Shown here: piece by piece, positions 1 through 9,886 of the stretch
How positions within the stretch are numbered: the stretch's first letter is position 1
Layout of the letters: the number at the start of each line of letters is the position of its first letter
Assembly (NCBI GenBank): GCA_030681895.1
Contig: JAUXRI010000312.1
Span: forward strand, 50,583 to 114,582
Length of the DNA: 64,000 nucleotides
Reading direction: 5' to 3'
DNA from: Myxococcales bacterium
Lineage (GTDB): Bacteria; Myxococcota; Myxococcia; Myxococcales; Myxococcaceae
Notes under the pieces: generated by a model
What the model was told of the DNA's origin: nothing
Seen by the model: only the letters and a program-made list of their open reading frames with translations
Database searches by the model: none
Made by a program: the position numbers and the translations under genes

Positions 1-537
1 GGCATGGCCGTCGCCATCTTCCTCTCGATGCGTCTCATCGCCGAGGAGCGCCAGACCGGAACACTCCAGCTCCTCTACAGCTCGCCCGTCCACGATCGCG
101 AGATCGTGCTCGGCAAGTACCTCGCGTCACTCGGCTTCCTCTGCATCTTCCTGCTCGCCACCGGCTACATGCCGTTGCTCGTCGGCATCTACGGCAAGGT
201 CTCGCTCGGGCACGTGCTCTCGGGCTACCTCGGCCTGGTGCTCGTCGGCTCGGCCAGCATCGCGATCGGCATCTTCGGCAGCGCGCTCACCAAGAGCCAG
301 GTGGTCGCCGCGATCAGCTCCGGCGTGATGTCCGTCGCGCTCACCATGTGCTGGATTCTCGCGAAGGTCGTCGACCGGCCCTTCACCGACGTCATCACCG
401 GGCTGGCCTGGTACGGCCACTTCGACCCCTTCGCTCACGGCCTCGTGCACCTCAAACACGTCGTGTACTTCGGCCTGGTCACCTTCGTTGCGCTCTTCGC
501 CGCCACGCGCGTGCTCGAAGCGCGAAGGTGGAGGTAA
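1..537 (+). CDS. ABC-2 type transporter permease, GldF-like (5' end outside window)
   Basis: C-terminal part of an ABC exporter membrane subunit. The visible 178 residues are hydrophobic, with several membrane segments, and begin in the conserved stretch MRLIAEERQTGTLQLLYSSP, where ABC-2/GldF permeases carry an (A/S)EEkrsGTLelLl-type signature. An ATG lies at 4, but family length (about 240 residues or more) says the N-terminus is upstream of the window, so that ATG is unlikely to be the start. The stop is followed after 3 bases by the GldG-like gene, so the two are co-transcribed; the ATPase subunit is expected upstream. Substrate unknown. The Gld label is by family resemblance; no gliding function is shown. 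Confidence 0.85.
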   Translation, partial: GMAVAIFLSMRLIAEERQTGTLQLLYSSPVHDREIVLGKYLASLGFLCIFLLATGYMPLLVGIYGKVSLGHVLSGYLGLVLVGSASIAIGIFGSALTKSQVVAAISSGVMSVALTMCWILAKVVDRPFTDVITGLAWYGHFDPFAHGLVHLKHVVYFGLVTFVALFAATRVLEARRWR

Positions 538-540
538 GCC

Positions 541-2382
541 ATGCTCAAGAAAAGCTGGATTCTCACGCTCCTCCTCACCTTCGGCATGCTGCTGGTCTGG
601 ATCGGCGAGCGCATCGTCGACGGTGACTCACGCACCTTCTTCACGGGTGGTGGCGCAGCGCTGATGCTCGTCGCCATCGGCCTTCGCGCCCTGAGGGTGA
701 ACGTCGCCAACTCGGGGCAGATCGAGAAGACGCTCCTGGGCCTGCACGGCCTCACCTTCCTCGGCATCGGGCTCTACGTCTGGCAGTCGGACCTGTGGGC
801 GAAGCTCGCCGGCCAGACGCTCGAGACGGGCTGGCCGAAGCTCGCCGGCATCGTCGCCGTGCTGGTCCCCGCCATCCTCGCGCTGTCGCTGATTCCCACG
901 CTGCTGGTCGAGCTCTCGTACGCTTCGATGGCGAAGGCTCCCGTGATGGAGACGGGCCGCATTCAAGAGGCCACCAACGCCGGGCTCGGCATGGGCTTCG
1001 TGCTCATCTTCGCCTTCTCGCTCCAGTACGTCGTCTCGGAGCGCGACGTGAAGCGCGACTTCTCGTACTTCCGCACCGCGCGCCCCGGTGAGGCCACCAA
1101 GCGCCTCGTCAACTCGCTCGACGAGCCGCTCGAGGTCTTCCTCTTCTTCCCGCCTGCCTCCGACGCGTCGACGTACGTGCAGGCCTACTTCGACGAGCTC
1201 AAAGAGGGCTCCTCGATGCTGAAGGTGCAGCTGCTCGACCAGGCGCTCGAGCCGGTGAAGTCGAAGGAGCTCGGCGTCAGCAACAACGGCTCGGTCGTCT
1301 TCAAGAAGGGCGGCCGGAAAGAGACGCTCTTCCTCGGCGTGGAAGCCGAGAAGGCCCGCACCCAGCTCCGCGGCCTCGACGTCGAGGTGCAGAAGCGCGT
1401 GCTGCAAATCGCCAAGTCGAAGCGCACCGTCTACATGACGTCAGGCCACGGAGAGCGCACGCAAGACCCCATCGCGAACGAGCAGCGCGCGAACATCGAC
1501 ATCCTCTGGCGCACGCTCCAGGACCAGAACTTCGAGGTGCGCACGCTCTCGGCGGCCGAAGGTCTCGGTCAAGACGTGCCCCGCGACGCGGCCGCCATCT
1601 TCATCATCGGCCCGACCAGCGCCTTCACCGAGCCCGAAGCCAAGGCCCTCGTCGAGTACGGCAAGCGCGGCGGCAAGCTCTTCATCGCCATCGACCCCGA
1701 GGCGGGCCTCACCTTCCCCGAGCTGCTCACGCCGCTGGGGCTCTCGTTCAAGGCCGAGGTGCTCACCGACGACAAGAGCTTCGCGCGCATGCGCCCACAG
1801 GCCAGCCCGTCGGACCGGCGCAACGTCGGCACCCGCACCTTCTCGTCGCACCCGTCGGTGAACTACCTCTCGCGCTCGCAGCAGCCGGTGCTGCTCGTCG
1901 GCGCAGGCCCGCTCACCGAGCTGCAGACGCACCCCGCCGACCTCGTCATCGACATGGCGCTGCGAACGCAGTCGACAACCTGGAACGACCTGAACAGCAA
2001 CTTCGAGCACGACGCTCCGACCGAGGTCCGCCAGGCGTACGGTGTGCTCTCGGCCATCAGCCGTCGCGCCGCGAGCAACAAGCTCGAAGAAGAGCTCCGC
2101 GCGCTCGTCCTCGCCGATTCGGATGTCATCGCCGACGAGGTCTTGCCGCTGCTGCAGGGCAACCAGTACCTGGTCGTCGACGGCCTCAAGTGGCTGCTCG
2201 GTGACGAGGCGCTCCAGGGAAGCACGAACACCGAGCTCGACCTGCCGATGACGCGCACCCGCAAGGAAGACAGCGTGTGGTTCTACGGCACGACCTTCCT
2301 GGCGCCCGTGTTGGTGCTCAGCCTGGGCTTCGTCGTGCGCCGCAGAACCAGCCGCCCACGCAAGACGGAGGTGAAGTCGTGA
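541..2382 (+). CDS. GldG-like ABC transporter auxiliary protein
   Basis: 613-residue membrane-anchored partner of the preceding permease. About five hydrophobic segments occupy residues 5-175. A long extracytoplasmic region follows with the ABC_transp_aux (GldG) layout: a segment around residues 295-310 (VYMTSGHGER), a second around 345-390 (IFIIGPTSAFTEPEAKAL, then GGKLFIAIDPE). A final transmembrane helix and basic tail (VVRRRTSRPRK) lie near residues 590-610. Starts at ATG 541 directly after the permease stop and overlaps the next gene. Family knowledge: GldG-like proteins accompany GldF permeases in gliding and exopolysaccharide-type exporters. The actual cargo here is not shown. Confidence 0.85.
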   Translation: MLKKSWILTLLLTFGMLLVWIGERIVDGDSRTFFTGGGAALMLVAIGLRALRVNVANSGQIEKTLLGLHGLTFLGIGLYVWQSDLWAKLAGQTLETGWPKLAGIVAVLVPAILALSLIPTLLVELSYASMAKAPVMETGRIQEATNAGLGMGFVLIFAFSLQYVVSERDVKRDFSYFRTARPGEATKRLVNSLDEPLEVFLFFPPASDASTYVQAYFDELKEGSSMLKVQLLDQALEPVKSKELGVSNNGSVVFKKGGRKETLFLGVEAEKARTQLRGLDVEVQKRVLQIAKSKRTVYMTSGHGERTQDPIANEQRANIDILWRTLQDQNFEVRTLSAAEGLGQDVPRDAAAIFIIGPTSAFTEPEAKALVEYGKRGGKLFIAIDPEAGLTFPELLTPLGLSFKAEVLTDDKSFARMRPQASPSDRRNVGTRTFSSHPSVNYLSRSQQPVLLVGAGPLTELQTHPADLVIDMALRTQSTTWNDLNSNFEHDAPTEVRQAYGVLSAISRRAASNKLEEELRALVLADSDVIADEVLPLLQGNQYLVVDGLKWLLGDEALQGSTNTELDLPMTRTRKEDSVWFYGTTFLAPVLVLSLGFVVRRRTSRPRKTEVKS

Positions 2383-3455
2383 AGGCCCGCAGCGTCGCGA
2401 TGACGGGAGCCCTCGCTGGCCTCGGCCTGGTGGCCGCGTACACCACGTGGCAGCGCCCCAAAGAGACCACCTCGACCAGCACGCTGGTGACGGTGCTCGA
2501 CGCCTCGAAGCAGTCGCTCGAGTCGGTGAAGTTCGAAGACGGCCAGCGCTTCCTGAGCTTGAAGCGCGTCGACGGAGCCCTCTGGCTGACGTCAGGCTTC
2601 GTGCCGGGCAAAGAGCCCGCGCCCGTCGACGCCGGCCTGTCGACGACCTTCGTCGCCATCGATGGCGGCACGCTCCCCGACGGCGGGGCCATCGACGCCG
2701 GCATGCTGGAGGTCGCGGTGAAGGCCCCGAAGCCGGCCCCGACGCGTGAGGTGCGCGGCAACGAGCGCGCGGAAGCGGCGATGCTGAAGTTCATGCCCTT
2801 CGAAGCGACGCGAGCGCTTGGTGTGTTGAGCGACGAGAAGCGCGCCGAGCTGGGGTTGGCGGACTCCGAGCGGCGGCTCGAGCTGATCGTCGCGAGCACC
2901 GCGCGCGTGTTCCGCGTGGCCAAGGCGTTGCCCGGCATCTTCGGCACGTATGTGCAGGAAGAGCGAACGGGCGAGGTGTTCCTGCTCCCCGGCACGCTGC
3001 TGTCGGACTTCGATCCACAGTCGCAGGTGCTCGTCGACCGCCGCCTCCACACCTTCAAGCAGAGCGAGTTCGACGCGTTCACCGTGAAGGCCGATGGGAA
3101 AGAGGCGGGCTTCGTTCAGACGAATGCCGAGATTCCTTCGACGGCGAAGGTGGCCCGCGCGACGTCGCCCGAGAAGCCGGAAGAGCTGGTGAAGAACTGG
3201 CACGACAAGATCTGGGGCCGCCTCATCGTCACCGAAGTGCTCGGCAAGGGCGAGCTGCCCAACGGCAAGGAGCCGACGGTGGCGTTGCGCGTCGAGTACA
3301 GCGCCAAGGGCAAGGAGAAGGGTTTCCTCGAGCTGGGCATCGGCGAGGGGAACTCGATGTGGGCCCGCAGCGAGAACACCGCGTCGTGGGTGTCGGTGCA
3401 TCAGGGCAGCGATGAGATTCTCATCGAGGCGAAGAAGCTGGTGCTCGAGCAGTAG
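2379..3455 (+). CDS. DUF4340 domain-containing protein
   Basis: 358 residues. I place the start at GTG 2379, overlapping the stop of the GldG-like gene by 4 nt and preceded by a good ribosome site (GGAG at 2367-2370); the open frame extends further upstream but lies inside the previous gene. An N-terminal hydrophobic anchor (residues about 8-25, MTGALAGLGLVAAYTTW) precedes a soluble region with two similar halves, as in DUF4340 proteins, which regularly sit next to GldF/GldG exporters. A low-complexity Ala/Pro/Gly insert around residues 80-130 is unusual. Probably an envelope-exposed accessory of the exporter; molecular role unknown. Confidence 0.8.
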   Translation: MKARSVAMTGALAGLGLVAAYTTWQRPKETTSTSTLVTVLDASKQSLESVKFEDGQRFLSLKRVDGALWLTSGFVPGKEPAPVDAGLSTTFVAIDGGTLPDGGAIDAGMLEVAVKAPKPAPTREVRGNERAEAAMLKFMPFEATRALGVLSDEKRAELGLADSERRLELIVASTARVFRVAKALPGIFGTYVQEERTGEVFLLPGTLLSDFDPQSQVLVDRRLHTFKQSEFDAFTVKADGKEAGFVQTNAEIPSTAKVARATSPEKPEELVKNWHDKIWGRLIVTEVLGKGELPNGKEPTVALRVEYSAKGKEKGFLELGIGEGNSMWARSENTASWVSVHQGSDEILIEAKKLVLEQ

Positions 3456-3672
3456 ACGGAGCGCACTCCGCTCGAGTTCGCCGGCTTTGCAAGGAGCGAG
3501 CGGAGCGCGAGAGCGTGAGCAGCCCGGACGTGCTCAATTCGGCCGAAGCTTCGATGCCCGTCACGGGGCGGCTTCACACGAAGAGCCGCGGCAACGACGT
3601 GTTCGACGCGAAGGCGAGACGTCTCGGTCGGTCCGTTCGTGCGCGGTGGTGTGGGAGCGCGCGCTGTCCAGC

Positions 3673-4767
3673 TCAGCGTCCGAGCCGCTGCTGCACGAGG
3701 GCTCGCACGTCGTCAGCCAGGAGCAGCTCGAGCTCGACCTTCTGCTGTGCGTAGGAGTTCGCGAGCCCCGCCCACGTCGCAAAGGGCAGGTCGTGCAGAA
3801 ACAGCGCGAGCACGCGCCGACGCCCGTTCTTCTGCTCGACGAAGTGCGCCGAAGTGAGCGTTCCGGCGAGCGCACCGCCTTTGGTGCCCCATCGGAGGAA
3901 GCGCTCCTGATTCGCAGGGAAGCGCATGGGCCACGACAGGCGATCACGCGCGGGCGCATACCGAGGGCCGTCATCGACGAAGAACCGCTCGAGGAGGCGC
4001 GCATACGCTCTCGCCGAGCCGCGGTTGTCGAGCGTCGCCGCCATCACCACCTGCTCGCGGACCCGTCTCGCAGCGAACGCCTCGGCCATCACGTCCGCGC
4101 GGGCGGCATCCTCCTTCAACGTGAGCGCGAGCGCCCAGGCCCTGTCGTCCGCGACTCCAGCGTCAGCGCCTTCGAGGCTCGCCAGCAACGTGCCAGCCAG
4201 TGGGTGTGGCGCCCGCAGCACCCCGAGCGCAGCGGTCTCGACCTCGAGCGCTTCTCTTCCAAGCTCGAAGAGAAGCGCGTCGGTCGCGGCGTTGTCGCTG
4301 AACTGAATCATCGCCGTGAGCGCGGCGCCGACCGTCACGATGCCACCGTCGAGCGCCGAGCGCGCTTTCGGGTGCGCCTGGCCATCGGTGCCCGAGAGGT
4401 AGAAGTGCTCGACGTTCGGGAGCGGCCTGTCTGGTGTCCACCTGCCCTGCTCGAGCCGGTGACAGGCGAGCGCGAGCGGCACCACCTTCACCGTCGACGC
4501 GAGCGGCCACTCGGTCTCCGCATCGAGGAAGACGCCGTGGGCTTCGTCGCCCACGTCCCACGCGGCGAGGGCGTAACGTTCGGGGTGCGCGCGAAGGTAG
4601 GCCCAGACGTCTTCCGCCGTCGTGAGCTGCTTGCCGTCGAGCTCGTCGGTGGCGATCACCTCAGCCACGGCATCGATCACCCTGCGCGCTTTCCATGCAC
4701 CGACCGCGAGCGCGACAACCACGAGCACCGCCACCACGCCCGCAATCTTCCATCGCCGGCTCGCCAT
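3673..4767 (-). CDS. Class A beta-lactamase-like serine hydrolase, membrane anchored
   Basis: 364 residues with one N-terminal transmembrane anchor (about 8-26). The penicillin-recognising serine hydrolase motifs are all present: S91-T-V-K94 (SxxK nucleophile), S157-D-N159 (SDN), and K296-G-G298 where K[TS]G is usual. This fits a class A beta-lactamase or related hydrolase, outward-facing and acting on beta-lactams, cell-wall peptides or an unrelated ester. The active-site Glu of class A lactamases is not obvious, so antibiotic resistance cannot be claimed. It starts 6 nt after the histidine kinase stop and looks like the last gene of the six-gene sensor cluster. Confidence 0.8.
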   Translation of the reverse strand: MASRRWKIAGVVAVLVVVALAVGAWKARRVIDAVAEVIATDELDGKQLTTAEDVWAYLRAHPERYALAAWDVGDEAHGVFLDAETEWPLASTVKVVPLALACHRLEQGRWTPDRPLPNVEHFYLSGTDGQAHPKARSALDGGIVTVGAALTAMIQFSDNAATDALLFELGREALEVETAALGVLRAPHPLAGTLLASLEGADAGVADDRAWALALTLKEDAARADVMAEAFAARRVREQVVMAATLDNRGSARAYARLLERFFVDDGPRYAPARDRLSWPMRFPANQERFLRWGTKGGALAGTLTSAHFVEQKNGRRRVLALFLHDLPFATWAGLANSYAQQKVELELLLADDVRALVQQRLGR

Positions 4768-4773
4768 GGCAGG

Positions 4774-6546
4774 TCAGGTCTTCCGGATCGGCAGCCGCAC
4801 GATGAAGGTCGCGCCCTGCCCCGCAGCCGACTCGGCGGTGAGCGTGCCCTTGTGCGCCTCGATGATGCTCCGCGAGACCGACAGGCCCAGGCCCGTGCCC
4901 AGCCCGCGCCGCTTCGTGGTGAAGAACGGCTTGAAGAGGTGCTGCATCACCTCGGCTGTCATGCCGGGGCCGGTGTCGGCCACCAGCACCTTCGCGAAGT
5001 CACCATCGGCGACCGTCGCGACCGTCACCCGCTTCGTCGGCGACTCGGCCATGGCCTGGCCTGCGTTCATCATCAGGTTGAGCAGCACCTGCCGCAGCTG
5101 GTTGTTGTTGCCGAGAATGCCACCGAGCTTGTCGCCCAGCGCCGTCGCGACCTTCACGCCCTGCATCTGCAGCTGGTGCTGGCACAGCTGCAGCGCGCCT
5201 TGAACGACCTCGTTCACGCCGAGCGGCTCCATCTCCATCTCGGGCGGGCGCGCGAACTCGAGCAGCGTCTGCAGAATCTTGTTGGCCCGCAGCGTGTCGG
5301 ACTCGATGAGCCCGAAGTACTCCTTCGCCTCGGCCATCGAGTCGGACTCCTTGCCGAGCTGCGCGAAGCCCAGGATGCCGACCATCGGGTTCTTCACCTC
5401 GTGCGCGACGCTGGCCGCGAGCTCTCCGACGGCTGACAGCTTTTCGGACTGCACCAGGTTGTTGTGCGCGCGCTGTAGATCGTCGGAGCGGCGAATCAGC
5501 TCGCGGCTCATCTCGTTCAGCGCGGTGCCGACCGAGCGAATCTCGGGCGCACCCTCGATGGGCACCGTCACGCCGTACTCACCCTTCGAGATGACGACCA
5601 TCGTGTCCGACAGGCGGCGCAGCGGCGCGGTCAGCGCGCGAGAGAGGAAGATGGCCAGCACGAGGGCCAGGGCCACGATGCCGACGGCGAAGAGGAGCGA
5701 GCGGGTCGACAGCTCCCGGGTGGCGCCGAACACCTCTGCGACCGGCACCTCTGCGACGACGGCGGCCAGGCCGTTCCCGACGCGGGCATAGCTGGCGAGC
5801 CGTTGCTCCCCACCCTGCTCGTATTGCTCTGCGCCACGCGCCGCCTTACCCGAGAGCGCCGACTGCACCGGCGTCAGGCCCGAGAAGTCTTCATGGGCGA
5901 TCACCTTCGAGGCGTCGCGATGCGCCAGCACCCGGCCCAACGAGTCGACGAGGAAGACGCGCGTCACGCTGCCCGTCGTCACCGTCTTCAGCAGCCGCTC
6001 GGGCCGCAGCTCGGCGGTGATGATGGCCTTGCCGTCGGCGGTGACGGCCGAGAGGCGCAGCAGGGCCAGGTCAGGCGGCAGGCTCGCGTTCTGGAGCAAC
6101 ACGCCGGAGCGCCGCACGACCTCGAAGGGCACCGGCGTCTGTTTGCGCGCGAGGAGGATGTCCTCCTTCTCGATGTTCAGGCCCGAGAGCCGCTCGGCGT
6201 CGAAGTAGAGGAACGAGCGCTCGACGCCGTTTTCGGTGATGGTGTCGACCTCGAGCGAGAGCACCTCGTCGTCCGCGGAGAAGAGCGACCGGGCGCGGCG
6301 CTCGGCGTCACCGGGCGTGCTGGCGTACTCCTGGCCGAAGTAGCGAAGCTTGTCGGCGAAGCCGTCGACCGTCGTCTCGACCTGGTCTGCCACGGTGCCG
6401 GCCACCAGCGCGTTGACGTCGTAGACGGTGGCCTCTTTGTCGCGCGTGACGATGCGGGTCGCGAGCGTGAGGTACACCGCCATGGCGGCGAGCAGGAGGA
6501 GCCCCACGAGGAGCACGACCTGCGCGCGAATCGACAGTCGTGTCAT
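4774..6546 (-). CDS. Sensor histidine kinase (double-Cache-like sensor, HAMP, HisKA, HATPase)
   Basis: 590 residues. Transmembrane helix at about 8-29, a periplasmic sensor region of about 250 residues, second helix about 283-303, HAMP about 304-355, then HisKA with phosphoacceptor H382 in ASVAHEVKNP and an HATPase domain with N-box (LLNLMMNAGQAM), G1 (DTGPGM), F-box (FKPFFTTK) and G2 (GLGTGLGLS). It should autophosphorylate and pass phosphate to a receiver protein; two receiver-only genes lie at the head of the same cluster. The start ATG directly abuts the stop of the FnIII/barrel gene, so translation is probably coupled. Confidence 0.93.
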   Translation of the reverse strand: MTRLSIRAQVVLLVGLLLLAAMAVYLTLATRIVTRDKEATVYDVNALVAGTVADQVETTVDGFADKLRYFGQEYASTPGDAERRARSLFSADDEVLSLEVDTITENGVERSFLYFDAERLSGLNIEKEDILLARKQTPVPFEVVRRSGVLLQNASLPPDLALLRLSAVTADGKAIITAELRPERLLKTVTTGSVTRVFLVDSLGRVLAHRDASKVIAHEDFSGLTPVQSALSGKAARGAEQYEQGGEQRLASYARVGNGLAAVVAEVPVAEVFGATRELSTRSLLFAVGIVALALVLAIFLSRALTAPLRRLSDTMVVISKGEYGVTVPIEGAPEIRSVGTALNEMSRELIRRSDDLQRAHNNLVQSEKLSAVGELAASVAHEVKNPMVGILGFAQLGKESDSMAEAKEYFGLIESDTLRANKILQTLLEFARPPEMEMEPLGVNEVVQGALQLCQHQLQMQGVKVATALGDKLGGILGNNNQLRQVLLNLMMNAGQAMAESPTKRVTVATVADGDFAKVLVADTGPGMTAEVMQHLFKPFFTTKRRGLGTGLGLSVSRSIIEAHKGTLTAESAAGQGATFIVRLPIRKT

Positions 6547-8661
6547 TCAGCGACCTCCCAGGTCGAACGAATAGCCCACCTTGAGCCCCAGCCCACTGGC
6601 CGAGAGCGTGGCGAGCTCACCATCGAGCGTGCCGAAGAGGCCCGACAGCTCGAGCTCGATGGCGCCGGGACCGAGTGGGCGCGCGAGGCCGATCGCCAGC
6701 TCGAGGTCTCCCACCACGCGAGTCTCTCTCGCAGCGCCGACCGACAGGAGCGCCAGCTGAAACGCCGGGCCGACCCCACCGCGAACCACCCACGGGCCGA
6801 TCGGCTGGTGCCACCCGACGAGCAGACTGAAGGGGAACACCCAGGCCTGCGCCTTCACCTGCTCGACCCCGAAGTCGACCGAGCTCGAGGCCGCATAGAC
6901 GCCCGCGCGGAGCTCGAGGCCCAGTCTTCGGCTCAACACCGGCAGACGCCACAGCACGCCCACGGTGGCGGTCGGAGACGCGACGGACGAGAAGTTGAAC
7001 AGGCCACCGGCGCGCGCCGAGACCGACACCATCACCGGCAGCGGGCGCGCGAGGTCGAGCTCGGTGACGAAGTCGCGCTCCTCGATGCGCAGCACGTCTT
7101 CACCGTCGGCGGGTGGCGTCCACCTGGCGGCGAAGAACCCATCTTTCGCGACCGGCGCTTCGACGATGCCCTTCTCGACCGAGAGCCGGGGGCTGATGTC
7201 GGTCACCAGCCGGCCCCTGCCGTCTTTGAACACGATGTGCAGCTCGTCGCCGGCCAGGGTCACCTCGGCGCGCGCGACGGGCGGAACGCCGACGTAGATC
7301 TCTCGCAGCTCCGTCCACGCCGAGACGCGACTCGAGTTGCCCTTCGCGCGAATACGAATGGTGTGGGGCCCCTCGGCGAGATCGCTGAGCACCTTCGGCG
7401 ACCCCGGCACCTGCGTCGTCACCTCGTCGAGCTCGAGCTCGTAGAAGATGGCCTTGTCGACCGCGGTCCACGCGAGGTCGACGAGCGCTCCCGGCTTCAC
7501 CACCACGTCGCTCGCGGGAGAGAGCCAGACGACGGTCGCCAAAGGGTCCGGCGCGACGACGTCGACTGGCCGCGGCTCGGACGGCAGAGAGGTGTGGCCT
7601 TTGTCGTCCTTCGCGGCGACGCGCCAGTACACCCGGCCCGGCGCGACGTCGGTGGCGCGGAACTGCGAGCCCGTCACGGTGCCCGACGACACGACCTGCT
7701 TGAAGTCACGCTCCGAGGCGATCTCGACGCGGTACTGGGTGGCGCCGACGACGGGCGTCCACGCGAGATCGAGCTTGAGCGGGGTCGACGACTCTCCACG
7801 CGGGTTCGGCGTCGCGAGGCGCACCTTGAAGGCGCTCTCCTGACTCCACTCGCCGGGCGTGCCGCGCTCATCGACCGCCGCGACCCGCCAGCGGTATTCA
7901 CCAGGCGCGTTGGGCTTGAAGCCGAGGCTCGGCGTTTTCGCCACCAGTGACACCTTGTCCTTCGTGTCGGTCGACGCCTCGACCACCCAGGACACCGCGC
8001 ACGCGACGTCGCCCCACGAGAGCGTCACGGTGGGCGCGCCGAGGATGACGTCAGCGGCGGGCTTCGCGATCTTCGGCGCCGCGGGCCGAATGGTGAACTT
8101 CCGCGCGCCGGTCGACTCGCCCGTGCGGCCACGAACGTCGAGCGCCTTTGCGCGCCAGAACCACGTGCCAGCGCTGAGCACACCGAGGGACACGCTCGGG
8201 CTCTTCGAGGTGAGCTGCCGTGCCGGGGCGAAGTCCTTCGAGGTCGAGACCTCGACGAGGAACTCCTTGATGAGGGGCGCGGCCTCGAAGCTGAGCTCGA
8301 TGCTCTGGGCGCACGGGAGCAGCGCTTCGTCGGCGGGTAGCTTCGGCACCGGCACGGTCGACTCGAGCGCGACGGTGCGGGGCTGGCTCCACTCGCTGGG
8401 GCGGCCTTCGCCGTCGAAGCTGCGCACGCGCCACCAGTGCGTCACCGACGGCAGCTGCTCCCAGCGGTAGGCGGGCGTGGGGACGCGGGTCTGCAAGACG
8501 ACTTCGACGAACGCCGGGTCCTTCGCGATCTGCAGCTCGTAGCCCTGCGTGCCGGGCACGTCTTTCCAGCGCAGCACCATGCGGGCGGTCTGCGACACCG
8601 CCTGCTGGGCCCACAGCAGCAGCACGACGGCGAGCGCCCACCGGCACGTGTCACGGCACAC
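6547..8661 (-). CDS. Secreted multi-repeat FnIII-like protein with C-terminal beta-rich region
   Basis: 704 residues. A signal peptide (MCRDTCRWALAVVLLLWAQQ, then AVSQ) is followed by about five FnIII-like repeats of roughly 95 residues, each with a Y-x-(L/V)-(Q/E)-(I/V) strand (YELQIAKD, YRVEIASE, YELELDEV) and a W-R-V strand. The last 170 residues alternate glycines and hydrophobics and end in an aromatic-containing strand (LGLKVGYSFDLGG), as in small outer-membrane barrels. Overlaps the upstream FecR gene by 11 nt. I infer a surface protein whose repeats face outward or bind the FecR partner; no enzymatic motif is seen. The repeats resemble those at the FecR C-terminus. Confidence 0.75.
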   Translation of the reverse strand: MCRDTCRWALAVVLLLWAQQAVSQTARMVLRWKDVPGTQGYELQIAKDPAFVEVVLQTRVPTPAYRWEQLPSVTHWWRVRSFDGEGRPSEWSQPRTVALESTVPVPKLPADEALLPCAQSIELSFEAAPLIKEFLVEVSTSKDFAPARQLTSKSPSVSLGVLSAGTWFWRAKALDVRGRTGESTGARKFTIRPAAPKIAKPAADVILGAPTVTLSWGDVACAVSWVVEASTDTKDKVSLVAKTPSLGFKPNAPGEYRWRVAAVDERGTPGEWSQESAFKVRLATPNPRGESSTPLKLDLAWTPVVGATQYRVEIASERDFKQVVSSGTVTGSQFRATDVAPGRVYWRVAAKDDKGHTSLPSEPRPVDVVAPDPLATVVWLSPASDVVVKPGALVDLAWTAVDKAIFYELELDEVTTQVPGSPKVLSDLAEGPHTIRIRAKGNSSRVSAWTELREIYVGVPPVARAEVTLAGDELHIVFKDGRGRLVTDISPRLSVEKGIVEAPVAKDGFFAARWTPPADGEDVLRIEERDFVTELDLARPLPVMVSVSARAGGLFNFSSVASPTATVGVLWRLPVLSRRLGLELRAGVYAASSSVDFGVEQVKAQAWVFPFSLLVGWHQPIGPWVVRGGVGPAFQLALLSVGAARETRVVGDLELAIGLARPLGPGAIELELSGLFGTLDGELATLSASGLGLKVGYSFDLGGR

Positions 8662-9886
8662 GCGCAGGCGTCACCTCGATCTCGGGGTTGAGCAGCTCGG
8701 GCGCATCGAGGATCGCCTTGTGAATGACGCGAAACCGCGCCGCCTCGGACGCCAGAGACTCGCCCATCGCGTCGTCGGCCGCGCGCACGCGGAAGTACCA
8801 GCTGCCTTCGGCGAGCGACGTCTGCAGCTTTACCTGGGTGCCAGAGACGGTCTCGGAGATGGCGACGGGCTCGAAGCCCTGCGACGCAGAGACCTCGAGC
8901 CGATAGCGACTCACGCCAGGCAGCGGCGTCCACGCGAACTCGATGCGCGCTCCGGGAGGCGCCAGCACCACCTCACCGGGTCGGGGCAGTCGCAGCGCGG
9001 GCGCGAGGTCTTCGACGAGTGAGAAGCGCCGCGCCTCGGAGACGGGTACGCCGGCCGCGTCGACCAACCGCCACCAGGTGACCCCGGCGCTCACCGAGGG
9101 GAGCGCGAGCGATGAGCCTTCAGCCGCGACGTCACGCGAGAGGAACGCGAAGAGACGGTCCTTCGCGACCTGCACGCGGGCCCCCTTCACGGAGCCCTCC
9201 CACGTGAGCGTGATGGTCGGCACCGCACCTCGGAACAGCTCGCGGTGATGCGACTCAGGCAGCACCAACGTCACCGGCCACGACGGGAGCAACACCATCT
9301 CTTCCATCATGCGCACCCGGCCGCCGGCCTCGACGTCGGTGGCCTTGCCCTTCGCCTCGACCCTCGCCTTGCCCTTCTTCACGCTGACGGCGAGCTGGCC
9401 TTCGGTGAGGTCGACGCGCGCCTCGGAGCTGGGCGGCAAGGTGGCGGTGCCGTCTTTGGTGGTGAAGGTGAGGGGCACCGAGCCGCTGACGCCGGCGATC
9501 GAGCCCTGACGCAGGGTGATGGAGCGCCCCAGGCCCCGTCGCGGCTCGATGACGACCAGGCTGCGCTCGTCGAGCTCGAGCACGGTGCCGTCGGGGAACA
9601 CCACGCGCGCCTCGCTCCCCGGGGGCACGTAGACGGCGTCTGACTCGTGAACGTCGTCACCGCGCGAGGCGGTCTGCCACCCGAGCGTCTCGGCGGGCCG
9701 AACCTGAACAGAGCCGGTGGCGAGCTGAACGTGGGCAACGGCCTCGGCCCCGGTGCGGGCGCGCGGGGGAGTCGGGCGAAGCGCGGCGGTCAGCGAGAAG
9801 ATTGCGATGAGCGCGCCGACGACGGCCAGCACCACGTCACGCAGCGACCTCTCGGGCGCAGAGCGGGGCGCGGCCACGGGCATCAT
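8651..9886 (-). CDS. FecR-domain protein with C-terminal FnIII-like repeats
   Basis: 411 residues. One transmembrane helix (about 17-36), then a FecR-type domain (about 50-200; motifs VHESDAVYVPPGSEARVVF and ELDERSLVVI), then two FnIII-like modules ending in WWRLVDAAG and WYFRVRAADD. Classical FecR proteins are anti-sigma regulators beside an ECF sigma factor and a TonB receptor; neither is here. Instead the gene overlaps a receiver gene by 4 nt upstream and a repeat protein by 11 nt downstream. FecR domains also occur in envelope proteins that sense or bind glycans, which may fit better. Topology: short cytoplasmic N-terminus, large periplasmic part. Confidence 0.8.
   Translation of the reverse strand: MMPVAAPRSAPERSLRDVVLAVVGALIAIFSLTAALRPTPPRARTGAEAVAHVQLATGSVQVRPAETLGWQTASRGDDVHESDAVYVPPGSEARVVFPDGTVLELDERSLVVIEPRRGLGRSITLRQGSIAGVSGSVPLTFTTKDGTATLPPSSEARVDLTEGQLAVSVKKGKARVEAKGKATDVEAGGRVRMMEEMVLLPSWPVTLVLPESHHRELFRGAVPTITLTWEGSVKGARVQVAKDRLFAFLSRDVAAEGSSLALPSVSAGVTWWRLVDAAGVPVSEARRFSLVEDLAPALRLPRPGEVVLAPPGARIEFAWTPLPGVSRYRLEVSASQGFEPVAISETVSGTQVKLQTSLAEGSWYFRVRAADDAMGESLASEAARFRVIHKAILDAPELLNPEIEVTPARVP

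Noticed and set aside
3412..5436. Very long plus-strand ORF (674 codons) over the hydrolase and kinase genes
   Set aside because: Product is Arg/Glu/His-rich with no domain, antisense to two well-supported genes; such open frames are expected at this GC content. The same applies to 5803-7950 (715 codons) and 55094-56695.
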